Notes: generated by a model not told the origin, from the letters alone. Positions 51,554 to 63,010 are shown, counted from the first letter of the stretch. The stretch is DNA of 64,000 nt from Planctellipticum variicoloris (GCF_030622045.1 NZ_CP130886.1:558001-622000); one strand, 5' to 3'. Program-made: numbers and translations.

Positions 51554-53236
51554 CTACGCAAATCGACGGCCGAAGTGCAGTCGCAGACGCGTGACGGTCT
51601 CCTCGACGGCAGCGTCCGCTTCCTCGGCCGAGAGCCGATCGCACTCGACCAGCAGGGCCGCCAGATCCACCAGCGTCGCACGAGTCAGTTCCCGACCGAA
51701 CACCAGCAGCAGCCGGCGTTCGACCAGATCCTCCAGCGTCTGCACATGTTCGTGCCGAATCATCCAGCGGACGACGGCGCGAGACAACGCCGTCCCGGCC
51801 ACGGGAGTCCGATCATCGCCCGCATCACGCAAGACCGCGCGCAGCCGGGAACCGAAGAGCGGCCACAGGGCGGCGACTTCTTCCGCAGAAACTCCCAGCG
51901 GCGACAGTTCGCGGGTCAGCGTCGCAACGGGATCGGGTTGCAGAGCGGCGTAGTCCTCGGCCCCCGGAATCGGCAGGTCCGCCAGCGAGGCCTGTCGCGG
52001 CAGGGCGAGCCGTTCGAGAACGCGATCCGCAAGCTGTTCCGCCACCGGTCGCCACGTCGTCAGCTTCCCACCCACCAGCGTCCAGAGCGGCACTCCCGCC
52101 CAGACGTCGTCGCGAATGAAGTGTTCGCGCGAGACGGCGGCGTTGCTCGACTCGTCGGCCCTGGGCAGCGGCCGCACGCCGCTGTAGTGCAGCGTGATGT
52201 CCTCGGCCGTCAGAGTCACCCCCATCACTTCTTCGACCAGTCCGCGGAGGTAGGACAGTTCGGCCTCTGTGGCGACCGCCGTCCCTGGATCGCCCGCGAA
52301 GGTCTCGTCGGTTGTGCCGACGAGGACCGCGTCGCCCAGCGGCAGGATGAACACCAGCCGGCCGTCCCCCGCTTCGGCATAAACGCCATGCGGCCCGACA
52401 GCAGCGACCAGTTGCGGATTCCAGCTAACGAAGTGGCTCCCCTTCGTCCCGCCGAAGTAGGACGTCGGCTGCCCGGTCAGCCGACCGAGCGTCGCATCGC
52501 CCCAGGCGCCGGTCGTATTGACGATCGCGGACGGCCGAATCACTCGCAGTTCGTCGCCGGTCGCCTGATCGGAAATCCGTAACGAATCCCCGATCGCCTG
52601 CAGCGAGGCGTGTGTGAAGACCGTCAGGTCGGTCCCCTGAGCGCGGGCGGTCGCCTCGGCGTCGGCCAGCAGCGCCACGACAAACCGCTCGGGAAACGGC
52701 ATTTGCGAGTCGTAATAGGCCAGCAACTGCTGAAAGCGCTGCGGGTTAACCCGCGGGACATCGGGCGTGCCGACCGCTGCTGCCCGGCTCGGGGGCAACT
52801 GGTCTCGGCCGGCCAGCCAGTCGTACATGGTCAGCCCCAGCCGGACGGGCCAGAACCCCCGTTCGGGCCGGGGGCCCAGCCACGAACCGATGGCGGTCCG
52901 CGTCAGTCCGACGAACCCCGCCGCGGCATGGACCAGTCCCGACCACGACTGCCGGACAGGGATAAAGAGTTCGAGCGGCCGGACGAAATGGGGTGCGGTA
53001 TCGAGCATCTGCTGCCGCTCGCGAAGCGATTCCCGCACGAGTCCGACGTCGCCGTATTCGAGATACCGCAGCCCGCCGTGAATCAGCCGGGAGGACTTGG
53101 CGGTCGCCCCGCCGGCCAGATCGTGCGCCTCGACGAGGCAGACCGGAAGTCCCTGATGCACGAGCTCGCGGGCCACGCCGACGCCGTGGACGCCGCCGCC
53201 GAGGACGAGAATAGGATTTGCGGGGAGCTGGGGCAT
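51554..53236 (-). CDS. glpD: Glycerol-3-phosphate dehydrogenase, FAD-dependent
   Basis: GlpD (560 residues) oxidises sn-glycerol-3-phosphate to dihydroxyacetone phosphate and passes electrons to the quinone pool at the inner membrane. The FAD-binding Rossmann motif is LVLGGGVHGVGVARELVHQG (about residues 9-28), followed by AGGATAKSSRLIHGGLRYLE. The C-terminal region (about 400-540) is the helical GlpD-type domain. The start at MPQLPAN precedes the Rossmann motif as usual; an upstream extension to 53434 is not protein-like. No glpK or glpF adjoins it. Confidence 0.95.
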   Translation of the reverse strand: MPQLPANPILVLGGGVHGVGVARELVHQGLPVCLVEAHDLAGGATAKSSRLIHGGLRYLEYGDVGLVRESLRERQQMLDTAPHFVRPLELFIPVRQSWSGLVHAAAGFVGLTRTAIGSWLGPRPERGFWPVRLGLTMYDWLAGRDQLPPSRAAAVGTPDVPRVNPQRFQQLLAYYDSQMPFPERFVVALLADAEATARAQGTDLTVFTHASLQAIGDSLRISDQATGDELRVIRPSAIVNTTGAWGDATLGRLTGQPTSYFGGTKGSHFVSWNPQLVAAVGPHGVYAEAGDGRLVFILPLGDAVLVGTTDETFAGDPGTAVATEAELSYLRGLVEEVMGVTLTAEDITLHYSGVRPLPRADESSNAAVSREHFIRDDVWAGVPLWTLVGGKLTTWRPVAEQLADRVLERLALPRQASLADLPIPGAEDYAALQPDPVATLTRELSPLGVSAEEVAALWPLFGSRLRAVLRDAGDDRTPVAGTALSRAVVRWMIRHEHVQTLEDLVERRLLLVFGRELTRATLVDLAALLVECDRLSAEEADAAVEETVTRLRLHFGRRFA

Positions 53237-53439
53237 GGGGTGGAAAATCTCGCAACGGGGCGGTGATCGCAGTTTTGAGTTTAGCAGATCGCCACCCGTG
53301 GTTAAGTCGGTGCGGGTTACGTGACGGGAGACGGGAAGCATCGCGGGCAAACAGGCTGATGCTCGGAATGCTGCGTTGACATGCACTCGGCGAGTCCGTT
53401 GCACGGGCCAACGGGTTCGACGGCCAGCGACCACAACCC

Positions 53440-53457
53440 GGCAGGCGGGAGCCTGCC
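53440..53457. repeat. Hairpin GGCAGGC-GGGA-GCCTGCC
   Basis: A 7-bp perfect inverted repeat abutting the stop codon of the antiporter gene. There is no T-run, so it is more likely a palindromic repeat element, possibly doubling as a transcript end. Confidence 0.5.
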
Positions 53458-55443
53458 CTACAGCTTGCTGGTAATGACCTCCAGCGCCGCCTGCAACTGT
53501 TCCGGCGAACCGAACAGGACCAGTGTGTCGCCCGCGGCCAGCGGGAGATCTGCAGGGGGATTAGCGTGCGTCTCCGAACCCCGTCGCACCGCCACGATCG
53601 ATGCGCCGGTCTTCGTCCGCAGGCCGCTTTCCGCCAGCGTTCGCCCGGCCAGCGGGGAGTCGGCCGACAGTACGGCGGTTTCCAGTTCGGACGTCGCGAA
53701 CAGGTCCGTCGCCAGGGGCGACAGATCCCGACCCAGCCGCTCGCTGCGCAGAATCTGATACTGCCCGGCCCGGATCTGAGAGGTCAGCCGGCTGATGACG
53801 TTGCCGGGGACTTCATATTCCCGCAGCACCCGGGAAAAGATCTCGACGGACGTTTCGAAATCTTCCGGGATAATCTCCGAGGCGCCCAGCTTCCGCAGCT
53901 CGTCCACCTCGGTCAGAAATCGCGTCCGGACGATGATCCGCAGATCCGGACGAAGTTTCCGGGCCAGCGCGACGGTCTGCCGGATGGACGTCGGATCGGA
54001 GACGACCACGACATACGCCCGGGCCGAGCCGATGCCGGCATGCTCCAGCACCGCCGTCCGCGTGCAGTCGCCGTAGAGGACGTGTTCGCCGGTCTTGCGA
54101 CGCTGGCGGACGGTTTCGGGGTTCATCTCCAGCACCACGTACTCGATGCCGGTTTCGTTGAGGACGCGGGCCAGGTTCCGGCCGTTGAGTCCGTAGCCGG
54201 CGATCACGACATGGTCCTGGAGGTGCGGATGGCCCGCTTGATCGGCAAGCTGGGCGGCTTCGGCCTGTTTGACGGCCTCTTCGCCCCACCAGGTCTGCAG
54301 CCAGCTCCAGGTTCGCGCGCCCGAATTGATCAAAAACGGCGTCAGCCCCATTGTCAGCACGGCCGCCGACAGAAAGATCTGGTAGTCGCCGGGTTCGAGC
54401 AATTCGGCCTCCAGCCCCCGCACCGCCAGGACGAAGGAGAATTCCCCCACCTGCGCCAGCGCCAGCCCCGCCAGCCAGGCGGTTCGCAACGGGTAACCCA
54501 GCAGTTTCGTCGGCAGAGCGACGCAGACAAACTTGAGAACCACCAGCGCCAGCACCGTGAGCACCACGAGCGCCAGATTGGCCAGCATGAAGCGCACGTC
54601 GAGCAGCATCCCGACCGACACAAAAAACAGACTGCTCAGCGTATCGCGAAACGGCAGGACCTCCGCCAGCGTCTGATGTCCGTATTCAGACTCCGCCAGC
54701 AACAGTCCCGCCAGAAACGCCCCCAGCGCCAGGGACAGCCCCGCCCAGGCCGTCAGCGTCGCCGTGCCGATGCAGACCACGAAGATCGCAATCAGAAACA
54801 GCTCGCGATTCCGCGTCCGCACGATCTGGTGCAGCAGTCCGGGAATCAGAGTGCGACCGGCGATCAGGATCCCGGCGACGGTCGCCAGGCCGAGCAACAG
54901 GCTTCCCAATGCGCCGACGACATTCGCGGCGCCGTCGGCGAGCAGCGGAATCATCAGCATGCAGACCACCACCAGCAGATCCTGGAAGAGCAGAACCGCT
55001 GCCGCCACCCGGCCGTGCGGCGATTCCATCTCGCCCCGGTCCGCCAGCAGCTTGAACACGACAGCGGTGCTCGACATCGCCACCAGCATGCCGGCGAAGA
55101 TGGCCGAATTGAGCGACCCGAGATACCACCAGGTGGCCGCCACCGAAACCGCCGCGCACCCCAGCACCTGCGGCGCACCGATCTGCAGCATCAGTCGAGA
55201 CATCGCCAGCAGCCTGCCGAGCGAGAACTCCAGCCCGACCGTAAACAGCAGCACGACCACGCCGGTCTCGGCGAGCAGGTGCACGTCTTCCAGGTCGCTG
55301 ACAAGCTTCAGCCCATGCGGACCAACCAGCACTCCCGAAACCAGCAGCCCGACAACCGACGGCACGCGAAAGCGATGAAACGCGAAGACCACCAGCGCGG
55401 AAACCGTATAGACGACCAGCAGTTCCGTGAGAAACACGTTCAC
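53458..55443 (-). CDS. Kef-type cation/proton antiporter with TrkA-N and TrkA-C domains
   Basis: This 661-residue CPA2-family antiporter has about 12 transmembrane helices (1-385; PSVVGLLVSGVLVGPHGL, LLFTVGLEFSLG, AMSSTAVVFKLLADRGE). A TrkA-N/RCK nucleotide-binding domain (about 415-535; DHVVIAGYGLNGRNLARVL) and a TrkA-C domain (about 565-660; RRGSETHANPPADLPLAAGD) follow. It probably exports K+ or Na+ in exchange for protons, gated by nucleotide or redox ligands. The start is taken as GTG at NVFLTELL, with GGAAG upstream. A GTG at 55494 would add 17 residues. Confidence 0.92.
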   Translation of the reverse strand: MNVFLTELLVVYTVSALVVFAFHRFRVPSVVGLLVSGVLVGPHGLKLVSDLEDVHLLAETGVVVLLFTVGLEFSLGRLLAMSRLMLQIGAPQVLGCAAVSVAATWWYLGSLNSAIFAGMLVAMSSTAVVFKLLADRGEMESPHGRVAAAVLLFQDLLVVVCMLMIPLLADGAANVVGALGSLLLGLATVAGILIAGRTLIPGLLHQIVRTRNRELFLIAIFVVCIGTATLTAWAGLSLALGAFLAGLLLAESEYGHQTLAEVLPFRDTLSSLFFVSVGMLLDVRFMLANLALVVLTVLALVVLKFVCVALPTKLLGYPLRTAWLAGLALAQVGEFSFVLAVRGLEAELLEPGDYQIFLSAAVLTMGLTPFLINSGARTWSWLQTWWGEEAVKQAEAAQLADQAGHPHLQDHVVIAGYGLNGRNLARVLNETGIEYVVLEMNPETVRQRRKTGEHVLYGDCTRTAVLEHAGIGSARAYVVVVSDPTSIRQTVALARKLRPDLRIIVRTRFLTEVDELRKLGASEIIPEDFETSVEIFSRVLREYEVPGNVISRLTSQIRAGQYQILRSERLGRDLSPLATDLFATSELETAVLSADSPLAGRTLAESGLRTKTGASIVAVRRGSETHANPPADLPLAAGDTLVLFGSPEQLQAALEVITSKL

Positions 55444-55533
55444 AACTTCCGGAAGGAGGTGCGGACCGAACACGAAGGCGAATCGCAAACGCACGGACCG
55501 AACAGACCGTGAACAGGAGGGGGACCCGCTGGC

Positions 55534-56403
55534 TCAGCGGGGAAGCACGGGGAGATCGGCGGGGAGCCGACGTTCGTCAGCCGATTCTGTCAGCTCGATC
55601 CAGTCCTTCAGCTTCGCACCGCTGTTGACCGTCTCGCCCCCAGTGGCGAGGAAAAATCCCTCTTGCCGCAGCCCGGCGTCGATGTTGAGGACCGGGTTGG
55701 CGTCGGCCGTAAACCGAGCCCGCCCGATCGCCAGCCAGTTTCCATTCGTGCTGCGGACCCAGCCGTTGCCAAATCGAGCTTCGCGGATTTGCGTCGCCGA
55801 GACCCGGTTCCGGCGGAAATCTTCGAGAAAACAGTAGCAGCCCCGCAATGGCTTGCCGCCGTTTGGCGCCGAGAACGTCACCAGCCGCCGCCACGTCTCC
55901 TCTTTGGGCAGGTACAGGAACCCGGAGTATTCCGTCCGAGCAGCATCGATGCGGCTGGTCAGCAGACAGCGATACGTCACGCCCGTCTGCCAGTCGAACG
56001 GAAAGAACGACTGTCCGCCGCTCCCTTCGTTGCCAAAGCGCCCGGCCCGGACGGCGGGATCGTTGTAGACCACCTGCACCCGGCGTTCTTCCGGCGTCGC
56101 CTGCGGATCGTTGTTTTCGGAATCCCAGACGGAAAAAATCGCCAGTTTCTTACCGTCCGCCAGTTCCTGGAGGCCGAAGTATCCCTGATCCCACCCGCAG
56201 ACCATGAAGAACGAGCCCGGGGCCGACTTCTCGATCGTGACTTCGTTGTAGAACGCCGTGCCCGCGGGAGCATCGAAGCCCAGATGGACCGATCGACAGG
56301 CGACGCCCTTCAGACCTTCATCTGCAACGACCGTAGAATGCCACAGAGCCAGAAAACCGACCAGAAGACCGAAAATCGCTCGATCTGCACTGGTCCGGCC
56401 CAT
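55534..56403 (-). CDS. Secreted DUF3472-like protein
   Basis: This 289-residue protein has a signal peptide (about residues 1-27, RAIFGLLVGFLALWHSTVVA). A beta-rich domain includes FYNEVTIEKSAPGSFFMVCG, YFGLQELADGKKLAIFSVWD, EGSGGQSFFPFDWQTGVTYR and RLVTFSAPNGGKPLRGCYCF. This is the pattern of DUF3472/DUF5077-type carbohydrate-associated proteins (from memory). The start ATG has a GGGGGG run upstream; the longer in-frame extension to 56907 is antisense to rpsA. The function is unknown. Confidence 0.82.
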   Translation of the reverse strand: MGRTSADRAIFGLLVGFLALWHSTVVADEGLKGVACRSVHLGFDAPAGTAFYNEVTIEKSAPGSFFMVCGWDQGYFGLQELADGKKLAIFSVWDSENNDPQATPEERRVQVVYNDPAVRAGRFGNEGSGGQSFFPFDWQTGVTYRCLLTSRIDAARTEYSGFLYLPKEETWRRLVTFSAPNGGKPLRGCYCFLEDFRRNRVSATQIREARFGNGWVRSTNGNWLAIGRARFTADANPVLNIDAGLRQEGFFLATGGETVNSGAKLKDWIELTESADERRLPADLPVLPR

Positions 56404-56683
56404 GCGTCGCCCCCCGCCGTGAGAGTGAGAAATCCGCTCCTGACCGACGAAGTTTCGCACAGTCCGCGGATCGCCGCAAACCCGTGATCGGGAAACCTGA
56501 AACGGCATTGGCCGGGGAGTCGCCGGAAGGTGGCATTCCGTAAAGAGGTTGAGTAATCTGACGGGCACGTTCGGGGAAGTCCGATGCCCGGGTTCCCGAT
56601 GTCTTTGACGGCCCGAACGACCACTTCCGTCACAAGAGCGAATTGCGGAACCTCTGAGCCCCCCGGTGAAGGATGCAGCGAAG
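56404..56683. other. Divergent region upstream of rpsA
   Basis: About 280 bases between the DUF3472-like gene and rpsA. The rpsA promoter should lie here, but I cannot assign boxes with confidence. Confidence 0.35.
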
Positions 56684-58354
56684 ATGAACGGCGAACAGGC
56701 GGTGCCGTCCGACGAGACCCTTTCCTCCGAGCCCCAGTCCTCTCCGGAAGCCATTGCGCCCGCTGCGGAAACAGCTCCCGTTGTGGAAGCAGCGGCCCCG
56801 GCCGCTCCCGCTTTGGAAGCTTCTCCGGGACCCGAATCTTCGGCCCCCGCCGAAGGCGAACCGGTCGCCGCGGCTCCTGCGGAAGACGAAGAAGTCCCGA
56901 AACGCAAGGTTCAGCTCAACCCCACTCAAGAAAACGCACCCCGCCCGGTGGCAATGTTTGCGGGCACGACCCCCGCAGCGCCTCCCCCGGCCGACGCCGC
57001 CGGAGCGGCAATCTCTGACGCTGCGGACGCGATGTCCTCCATGCCGATGTCGGCGACGGTGGCCTCCGGCCCCGTCGCCCTGCCCGAGGAAAAGGTCGAG
57101 CTGGAAGCGTCGCTGGAGGCCGAACTTGAGGCTGCCATGGCCGGCGAACTTTCGGCTCCCGTTCCCGTCGTCCCCGAGCCCGGAACAGCCGGCGATCGAG
57201 ACGCTGTCCCGCTGCCCCAGTCGGAAGACCAGCTCGAACCGGGAACGCGCCTCAAGGCGAAGGTCCAGAGCGTCACCGCCGAGGATGTTTTCTGCGAGGT
57301 CGGCTTCCGCGTCCCGGGAGTGCTGCCCCTGCGGCAGTTTCCCAGCGGGAAGCATCCCAGCGTCGGCGAGGAGTTCCTCGTCCACGTCGAGAAGTTCGAC
57401 CCGGAAAACGGCGTCATCCTGGTCAACCTGCCCAAGACCACCCGTCGTCCGAAGGGGAACTGGGAAGACCTGGCCGTCGGCCAGATCGTCGAGTGCCTCG
57501 CCAACCGCACCAACAAGGGCGGCCTCGAAGTCACCATCAGCAACCTCCGCGGGTTCCTGCCGGCCAGCCAGGTCGACGTCGGCTTCGTGTCGTCGCTGGA
57601 TGCCTATGTCGGGCAGAAGCTCACCGTCCTCATCACCGAGGTCAACCCCGCCAAGCGGAACCTCGTCGTCAGCCGCCGGGCGATCGTCATCGCCGAGCGA
57701 AAAGAGCTGGCCCAGGGATTCTGGGAGAAGGTGGAAGTCGGACAACAGCTTCCGGGCCGCGTGAAAACGATCAAGGACTACGGCGCGTTCATCGACCTCG
57801 GCGGCGTGGATGGATTTCTGCACGTCGGCGAGATGAGCTGGACCCGGATCAAGCATCCGTCCGAAGCCGTACAGGAGGGGCAGCAGGTCGACGTGGTGAT
57901 CCTCTCCCTCGACCGCGAGAAGGAGAAGATCGGCCTCGGCATGCGGCAGCTTGCCCAGAACCCCTGGGTCAGCGCCGTCGACAAGTACCCCGTCGGGCGG
58001 ACGGTGACCGGCAAGGTCTCCCGCGCGACCGATTTCGGGGCTTTCATCGAGCTCGAACCGGGAGTCGAAGGTCTGGTTCACATCAGCGAACTGGACCACC
58101 GGCGGGTCAAGAAGGTGACGGACGTGCTGACCGTGGGCCAGGACGTGCAGGTGCAGGTGCTCGAAGTGGCTCCGGACCGGCAGCGGATCAGCCTGTCGCT
58201 CAAGGCGCTCAAAGAGAAGCCGGAGAGCGAGAAGCCGAAAGAAGAAGAGCCGGTCGTGCCGTACGAACGGAAGCGGAAAGAGCCGCTCCGGGGCGGAACG
58301 GGCGGAAACGGCGGCGGGGGTCTGTTCGGCAATCCGACGGACTTCGGCCGATAA
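56684..58354 (+). CDS. rpsA: Ribosomal protein S1 with long disordered N-terminal extension
   Basis: This 556-residue S1 protein binds mRNA on the 30S subunit. Four S1 (OB-fold) repeats lie at about 180-250, 265-335, 350-420 and 437-510. The third and fourth carry the classic [20 protein letters not shown] and [20 protein letters not shown]. The first 170 residues are Ala/Pro/Glu-rich and probably disordered, and a Gly-rich tail ends the protein. E. coli S1 has six repeats and no such extension. ATG at 56684 has AAGGA about ten bases upstream; GTG at 56666 is an alternative. A strong terminator follows. Confidence 0.92.
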   Translation: MNGEQAVPSDETLSSEPQSSPEAIAPAAETAPVVEAAAPAAPALEASPGPESSAPAEGEPVAAAPAEDEEVPKRKVQLNPTQENAPRPVAMFAGTTPAAPPPADAAGAAISDAADAMSSMPMSATVASGPVALPEEKVELEASLEAELEAAMAGELSAPVPVVPEPGTAGDRDAVPLPQSEDQLEPGTRLKAKVQSVTAEDVFCEVGFRVPGVLPLRQFPSGKHPSVGEEFLVHVEKFDPENGVILVNLPKTTRRPKGNWEDLAVGQIVECLANRTNKGGLEVTISNLRGFLPASQVDVGFVSSLDAYVGQKLTVLITEVNPAKRNLVVSRRAIVIAERKELAQGFWEKVEVGQQLPGRVKTIKDYGAFIDLGGVDGFLHVGEMSWTRIKHPSEAVQEGQQVDVVILSLDREKEKIGLGMRQLAQNPWVSAVDKYPVGRTVTGKVSRATDFGAFIELEPGVEGLVHISELDHRRVKKVTDVLTVGQDVQVQVLEVAPDRQRISLSLKALKEKPESEKPKEEEPVVPYERKRKEPLRGGTGGNGGGGLFGNPTDFGR

Positions 58355-58382
58355 TTTCCGCCGGCAACTGCCAGCAACGACG

Positions 58383-58413
58383 ACGCCCGGGAGAAATCCC
58401 GGGCGTTTTGTTT
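58383..58413. terminator. Intrinsic terminator after rpsA
   Basis: A perfect 10-bp stem (58383-58392 with 58397-58406), loop GAAA, followed by TTTGTTT. It also lies downstream of the convergent gene at 58441. Confidence 0.9.
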
Positions 58414-58440
58414 GTGAAGGGCCTGAAACTCGCAGACAGA

Positions 58441-59184
58441 TTACAGCAACGTCTCGAGCAGCATGCGGATCTTCCGCATCTCCAGCGAACGGTCTGAATC
58501 CTTCAGCAGTTCCGGCAGGATCTCGACCGACAGCGCCCGGCTGTAGTCGCAGCGCTTCAATTGAGCGATCACTTTGCCGTAGTCGATTTCGCCCAGACCC
58601 ACCGGCACCTGCAGATCGGTCCGCGACGAGTCGCGGAGATGCACGTGATAGGCATAGGGGTAGACCTGTTCGTACCGCTGGTTGGCGAACTTGCCGGCGA
58701 TGTAGTGGCTGAGGTCCAGCGTCAGCCCCAGACCGGGGACGGCCTGGCAGATTTCCACGGCGGTTCGCGGGTCTTCGGTCAGACGCCCTGTCTCGGTCTT
58801 CAGCGACAGGCGGATGCCGGCCACGTTTGAGGCGGCCAGCCGCTTCCGCAGCCGGTCAATCTCTTCGTTAAAGGGTGTCCCCAGCTCGGCGGCAGGCAGG
58901 GTAATCTGGGCAACTTTGATGTTTTTGCTCAGCTTACAGAGCCCCTCGAAGACTTCCTGGGAGACATCTTCTCCCAGGCACAGAGCAATGGGGCTGAGCC
59001 GGGTGACGTCCCGAAGCTGGGCGATAAAGCGGTCGGCATTCCCGACCACTTCCGAGGGCTTCAGGTGCTGACTGCTCTCGGACATCCAGACCTCGAACTT
59101 GTCGTATTCGAGATCGGTGAGAGCCTGGCAGGCTTCCCCGAATGGCAGATCTGAAAAACACCGTGAAGACGCCGCGACGAACAC
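58441..59184 (-). CDS. Sugar phosphate isomerase/epimerase (xylose isomerase-like TIM barrel)
   Basis: This 247-residue protein of the AP-endonuclease-2/xylose-isomerase-like superfamily shows KTETGRLTEDPRTAVEICQA, GLGLTLDLSHYIAGKF, YAYHVHLRDSSRTDLQVPVG and LSVEILPELLKD. These supply the usual Glu/Asp/His/Glu metal site (probably Mn or Zn). The start is GTG with GGGGAGT directly upstream, and length is at the short end of the family. The substrate is unknown. Confidence 0.87.
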   Translation of the reverse strand: MFVAASSRCFSDLPFGEACQALTDLEYDKFEVWMSESSQHLKPSEVVGNADRFIAQLRDVTRLSPIALCLGEDVSQEVFEGLCKLSKNIKVAQITLPAAELGTPFNEEIDRLRKRLAASNVAGIRLSLKTETGRLTEDPRTAVEICQAVPGLGLTLDLSHYIAGKFANQRYEQVYPYAYHVHLRDSSRTDLQVPVGLGEIDYGKVIAQLKRCDYSRALSVEILPELLKDSDRSLEMRKIRMLLETLL

Positions 59185-59467
59185 TCCCCATACTCCCTTG
59201 GACGGAGGTTACGTTCAAGAACTGCAGGCATAAGAGGTTACAGCCAAAACTGGCGCAACACGTGCAGTCCGACAGCGCGAGAATTTATCGCGATTGGGCA
59301 GTTTCTGCAAGGACGATCATCCGCTCCGTGCGATCCGCGGCTGCGTTTTGTAGGGATTGTCCGCATTTTAACCGGCATTCGGTCGATACAGAACTGCAAG
59401 CGATGGCCTCATGGTGCACGGCACCGCCGGGCAGGATGCCCAGACGCGGGCGAGAGAGGGAATTCCG

Positions 59468-59980
59468 ATGATGCAGAAGATGACCTTGGGACTGGTGGCG
59501 CTCGTGGCCTTCACTGCGAACACGGCCACGGCCGGGCTGCCGAAGATCTTCCGCGCACAGACGCCGGACCCGGCAATGTCCAGCGGACCGTCCGTCTATG
59601 TCGACGAAGGGACCGGCCCGATCATCGGCACGGCTCCGGGCTATGGGGAACGCCCGCGCCATCCGGGCAAGCATAACGACTTCCGCATGTACAACGGCGT
59701 GCAGAACCATAGCTTCGGCTACGGCAACGGGTACTACGGCGGTCACGAAGATTACTACCGCCCGGGTCACCCGCCGGTGAATCCGCAGTACCAGGTCTCC
59801 GGTCAGGGGAACTGCCCCTGCGGCAACGCGGGCTGCACCGGACTGCCGCACCACTACAACACGTATCGCTACAAGGGGTACGACAACAATTACGTCTACC
59901 CCTCCAGCCAGGTGCCCGCCGGGATGGTCACCTACCCGTACTACACCCACAAGGGGCCGTCCGACTTCTTCATGAAGTAG
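59468..59980 (+). CDS. Secreted Gly/Tyr/His-rich protein
   Basis: This 170-residue protein has a signal peptide (about residues 1-22, MMQKMTLGLVALVAFTANTA then TAG). The mature part is rich in Tyr, Gly, His, Asn and Pro (HSFGYGNGYYGGHEDYYRPG) with a short Cys motif CPCGNAGC. There is no enzyme-like core. AGGGAA six bases before the ATG supports the start. It may be a cell-surface or matrix structural protein; the family is unknown to me. A perfect terminator follows. Confidence 0.77.
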   Translation: MMQKMTLGLVALVAFTANTATAGLPKIFRAQTPDPAMSSGPSVYVDEGTGPIIGTAPGYGERPRHPGKHNDFRMYNGVQNHSFGYGNGYYGGHEDYYRPGHPPVNPQYQVSGQGNCPCGNAGCTGLPHHYNTYRYKGYDNNYVYPSSQVPAGMVTYPYYTHKGPSDFFMK

Positions 59981-60013
59981 ACCGTCCGCGGACGACGACT
60001 TGAGAAATTGCAG

Positions 60014-60045
60014 AACCCGCGTCGACGTCAGCGTCGACGCGGGTT
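60014..60045. terminator. Bidirectional intrinsic terminator
   Basis: A perfect 14-bp stem (60014-60027 with 60032-60045), loop TCAG, followed by TCGGTGTTTTC. It lies between two convergent genes. Confidence 0.88.
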
Positions 60046-60054
60046 TCGGTGTTT

Positions 60055-61554
<1,500 letters not shown>

Positions 61555-61570
61555 GCGGGCATCGTACGGC

Positions 61571-61631
61571 GTAGAGCCCACGGGTTGCACTCCGTCCGCC
61601 TGGCGGCGGACTCCGTTTCACCCGTGGCTAC
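61571..61631. repeat. Long imperfect inverted repeat GTAG..CCACGGGT...ACCCGTGGCTAC
   Basis: The two ends (GTAGAGCCCACGGGT and ACCCGTGGCTAC) and the centre (TCCGCC-TGGC-GGCGGA) pair with a mismatched segment between. It lies upstream of the membrane-protein gene. Confidence 0.7.
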
Positions 61632-61689
61632 AACCCGTCGCCCCTTTCGGGGCTCAGGACGGGGGCTGACTGTGTCTAATGTTTGAACT

Positions 61690-61817
61690 CGTTCCCAGGC
61701 GGAGCCTGGGAACGCCCTCTTGCGATGCTCTGCATCGCGGCCAATAGCGTCCGCCGCCGCGAACGAAGAGCGAGGCGGAGCCTCGCTGTGGAGGGTTCCC
61801 AGGCGGAGCCTGGGAAC
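61690..61817. repeat. Composite REP-like element with nested hairpins
   Basis: Two copies of GTTCCCAGGC-GGA-GCCTGGGAAC (61691-61713 and 61795-61817) flank CGATGC-TCT-GCATCG and CGAGGC-GGA-GCCTCG. All have 3-base loops. It lies between the membrane-protein gene and ldh. Confidence 0.85.
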
Positions 61818-61831
61818 CAGATTCTGTCAGG

Positions 61832-62773
61832 TCACAGCTTCAGGGACGTGATGGCCTCGCGGAGGATGCCCGCGCTGCGTTGCAGGGCGGCCTGCTCGGC
61901 GTCGTCCAGCGTCAGCGGCATGGAGGCGATCAGTCCCTGGCCGCCGACGATCCGCGGCAACGAGAGCGTGACGTCCTGGACGCCCGCGACTTCCGCCGTC
62001 GGCGAGCAGACGGTCAGGACCGCCCGCTGATTGTGCAGCACCACATCGACGATGCGCGCCAGGGCGCTGCCGATGCCGTAGTAGGTGGCGCCTTTCCCTT
62101 GAATGATGTGGTAGGCGGCCCGGCGGACGCGTTGATCGACATTGGCCCGCTGTTCGGCCGAGAGCGTCATGCCACGGACCCGGCAGAACTCGTCGAGTCG
62201 CAGTCCGGCGACTGCGGTGAGCGACCACGTCAGCACTTCAGAATCGCCGTGCTCGCCGATGACGTATCCGTGGATGTGATGCGAGTCGACTCCCAGATGC
62301 GTTCCCAGCAGCGTACGGAACCGGGCGGTGTCGAGCGTCGTCCCGGAACCGATGACGCGATGCGCCGGCACGCCCAGCTTGCCGGCGAAATGGGCCGTCA
62401 GGTGCGTCATCACGTCGACGGGATTGGTCGCGACGACCAGAACCGCCTCGGGGGCGTACCTCAGAATGGCGGGCACGACTTCGGAAAAGACGGCCGCGTT
62501 CCGCTCCAGCAGTTGCAGCCGGGTTTCGCCGGGCTGCTGGTTCACTCCCGCGGAAATGATGACGACCCGGCTGTCGGCCAGCGCGTCATAGTCGCCGCTC
62601 CGGACCGTGAGCGGATGCGAAAACGGAACGGCATGAAACAGATCGTCGGCTTCCGCGTCTGCCCGACAGGCATTCCGATCGACCAGGACGACTTCGCGGC
62701 CGACGCCCTGCATGACGAGTGCATATGCTGCGGTCGAACCGACCAGTCCGCTGCCGACGATTCCGACTTTCAT
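61832..62773 (-). CDS. ldh: L-lactate dehydrogenase
   Basis: This 313-residue NAD-dependent enzyme interconverts pyruvate and L-lactate. The Rossmann motif is [16 protein letters not shown] (residues 4-19). The substrate loop [12 protein letters not shown] carries Gln at the specificity position, favouring lactate over malate dehydrogenase, which usually has Arg there. The catalytic His is in IGEHGDSE, and [11 protein letters not shown] is intact. A strong AAGGAG precedes the ATG. With the hydrogenase and CoA-transferase it suggests fermentative capacity. Confidence 0.93.
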   Translation of the reverse strand: MKVGIVGSGLVGSTAAYALVMQGVGREVVLVDRNACRADAEADDLFHAVPFSHPLTVRSGDYDALADSRVVIISAGVNQQPGETRLQLLERNAAVFSEVVPAILRYAPEAVLVVATNPVDVMTHLTAHFAGKLGVPAHRVIGSGTTLDTARFRTLLGTHLGVDSHHIHGYVIGEHGDSEVLTWSLTAVAGLRLDEFCRVRGMTLSAEQRANVDQRVRRAAYHIIQGKGATYYGIGSALARIVDVVLHNQRAVLTVCSPTAEVAGVQDVTLSLPRIVGGQGLIASMPLTLDDAEQAALQRSAGILREAITSLKL

Positions 62774-63010
62774 CTGATCGCTCCTTCACGTGTCCCAACC
62801 TTGCACCAACGCGAGTGGTGGCGCCCTCGAATCCTATCGGGTGGCACGCTCTGAGTCTTCGAAGGGCGTGTCTTCAACACTGGTCGAAGGCCACGCCCAC
62901 CGCAAAGCCTCCGGGCGTGTCACTCGGCTCGTACCCCTGTCGAACACGAAAACACCCCGCGCGGCGTGCCACGCGGGGCGTTTCATCATTGTCAGTCGAC
63001 GACGAATCGC
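62774..63010. other. Intergenic region with terminator
   Basis: About 240 bases between ldh and the PqaA-like gene, both minus strand. Apart from the hairpin at 62950-62983 I see no feature. Confidence 0.45.
62950..62983 (-). terminator. Intrinsic terminator of the PqaA-like gene
   Basis: On the minus strand a stem centred on CGCGGGG/CCCCGCG (with one mismatch, then AAAC/GTTT pairing) is followed by TTTTCGTG. It lies about 30 bases after the gene's stop codon. Confidence 0.75.
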
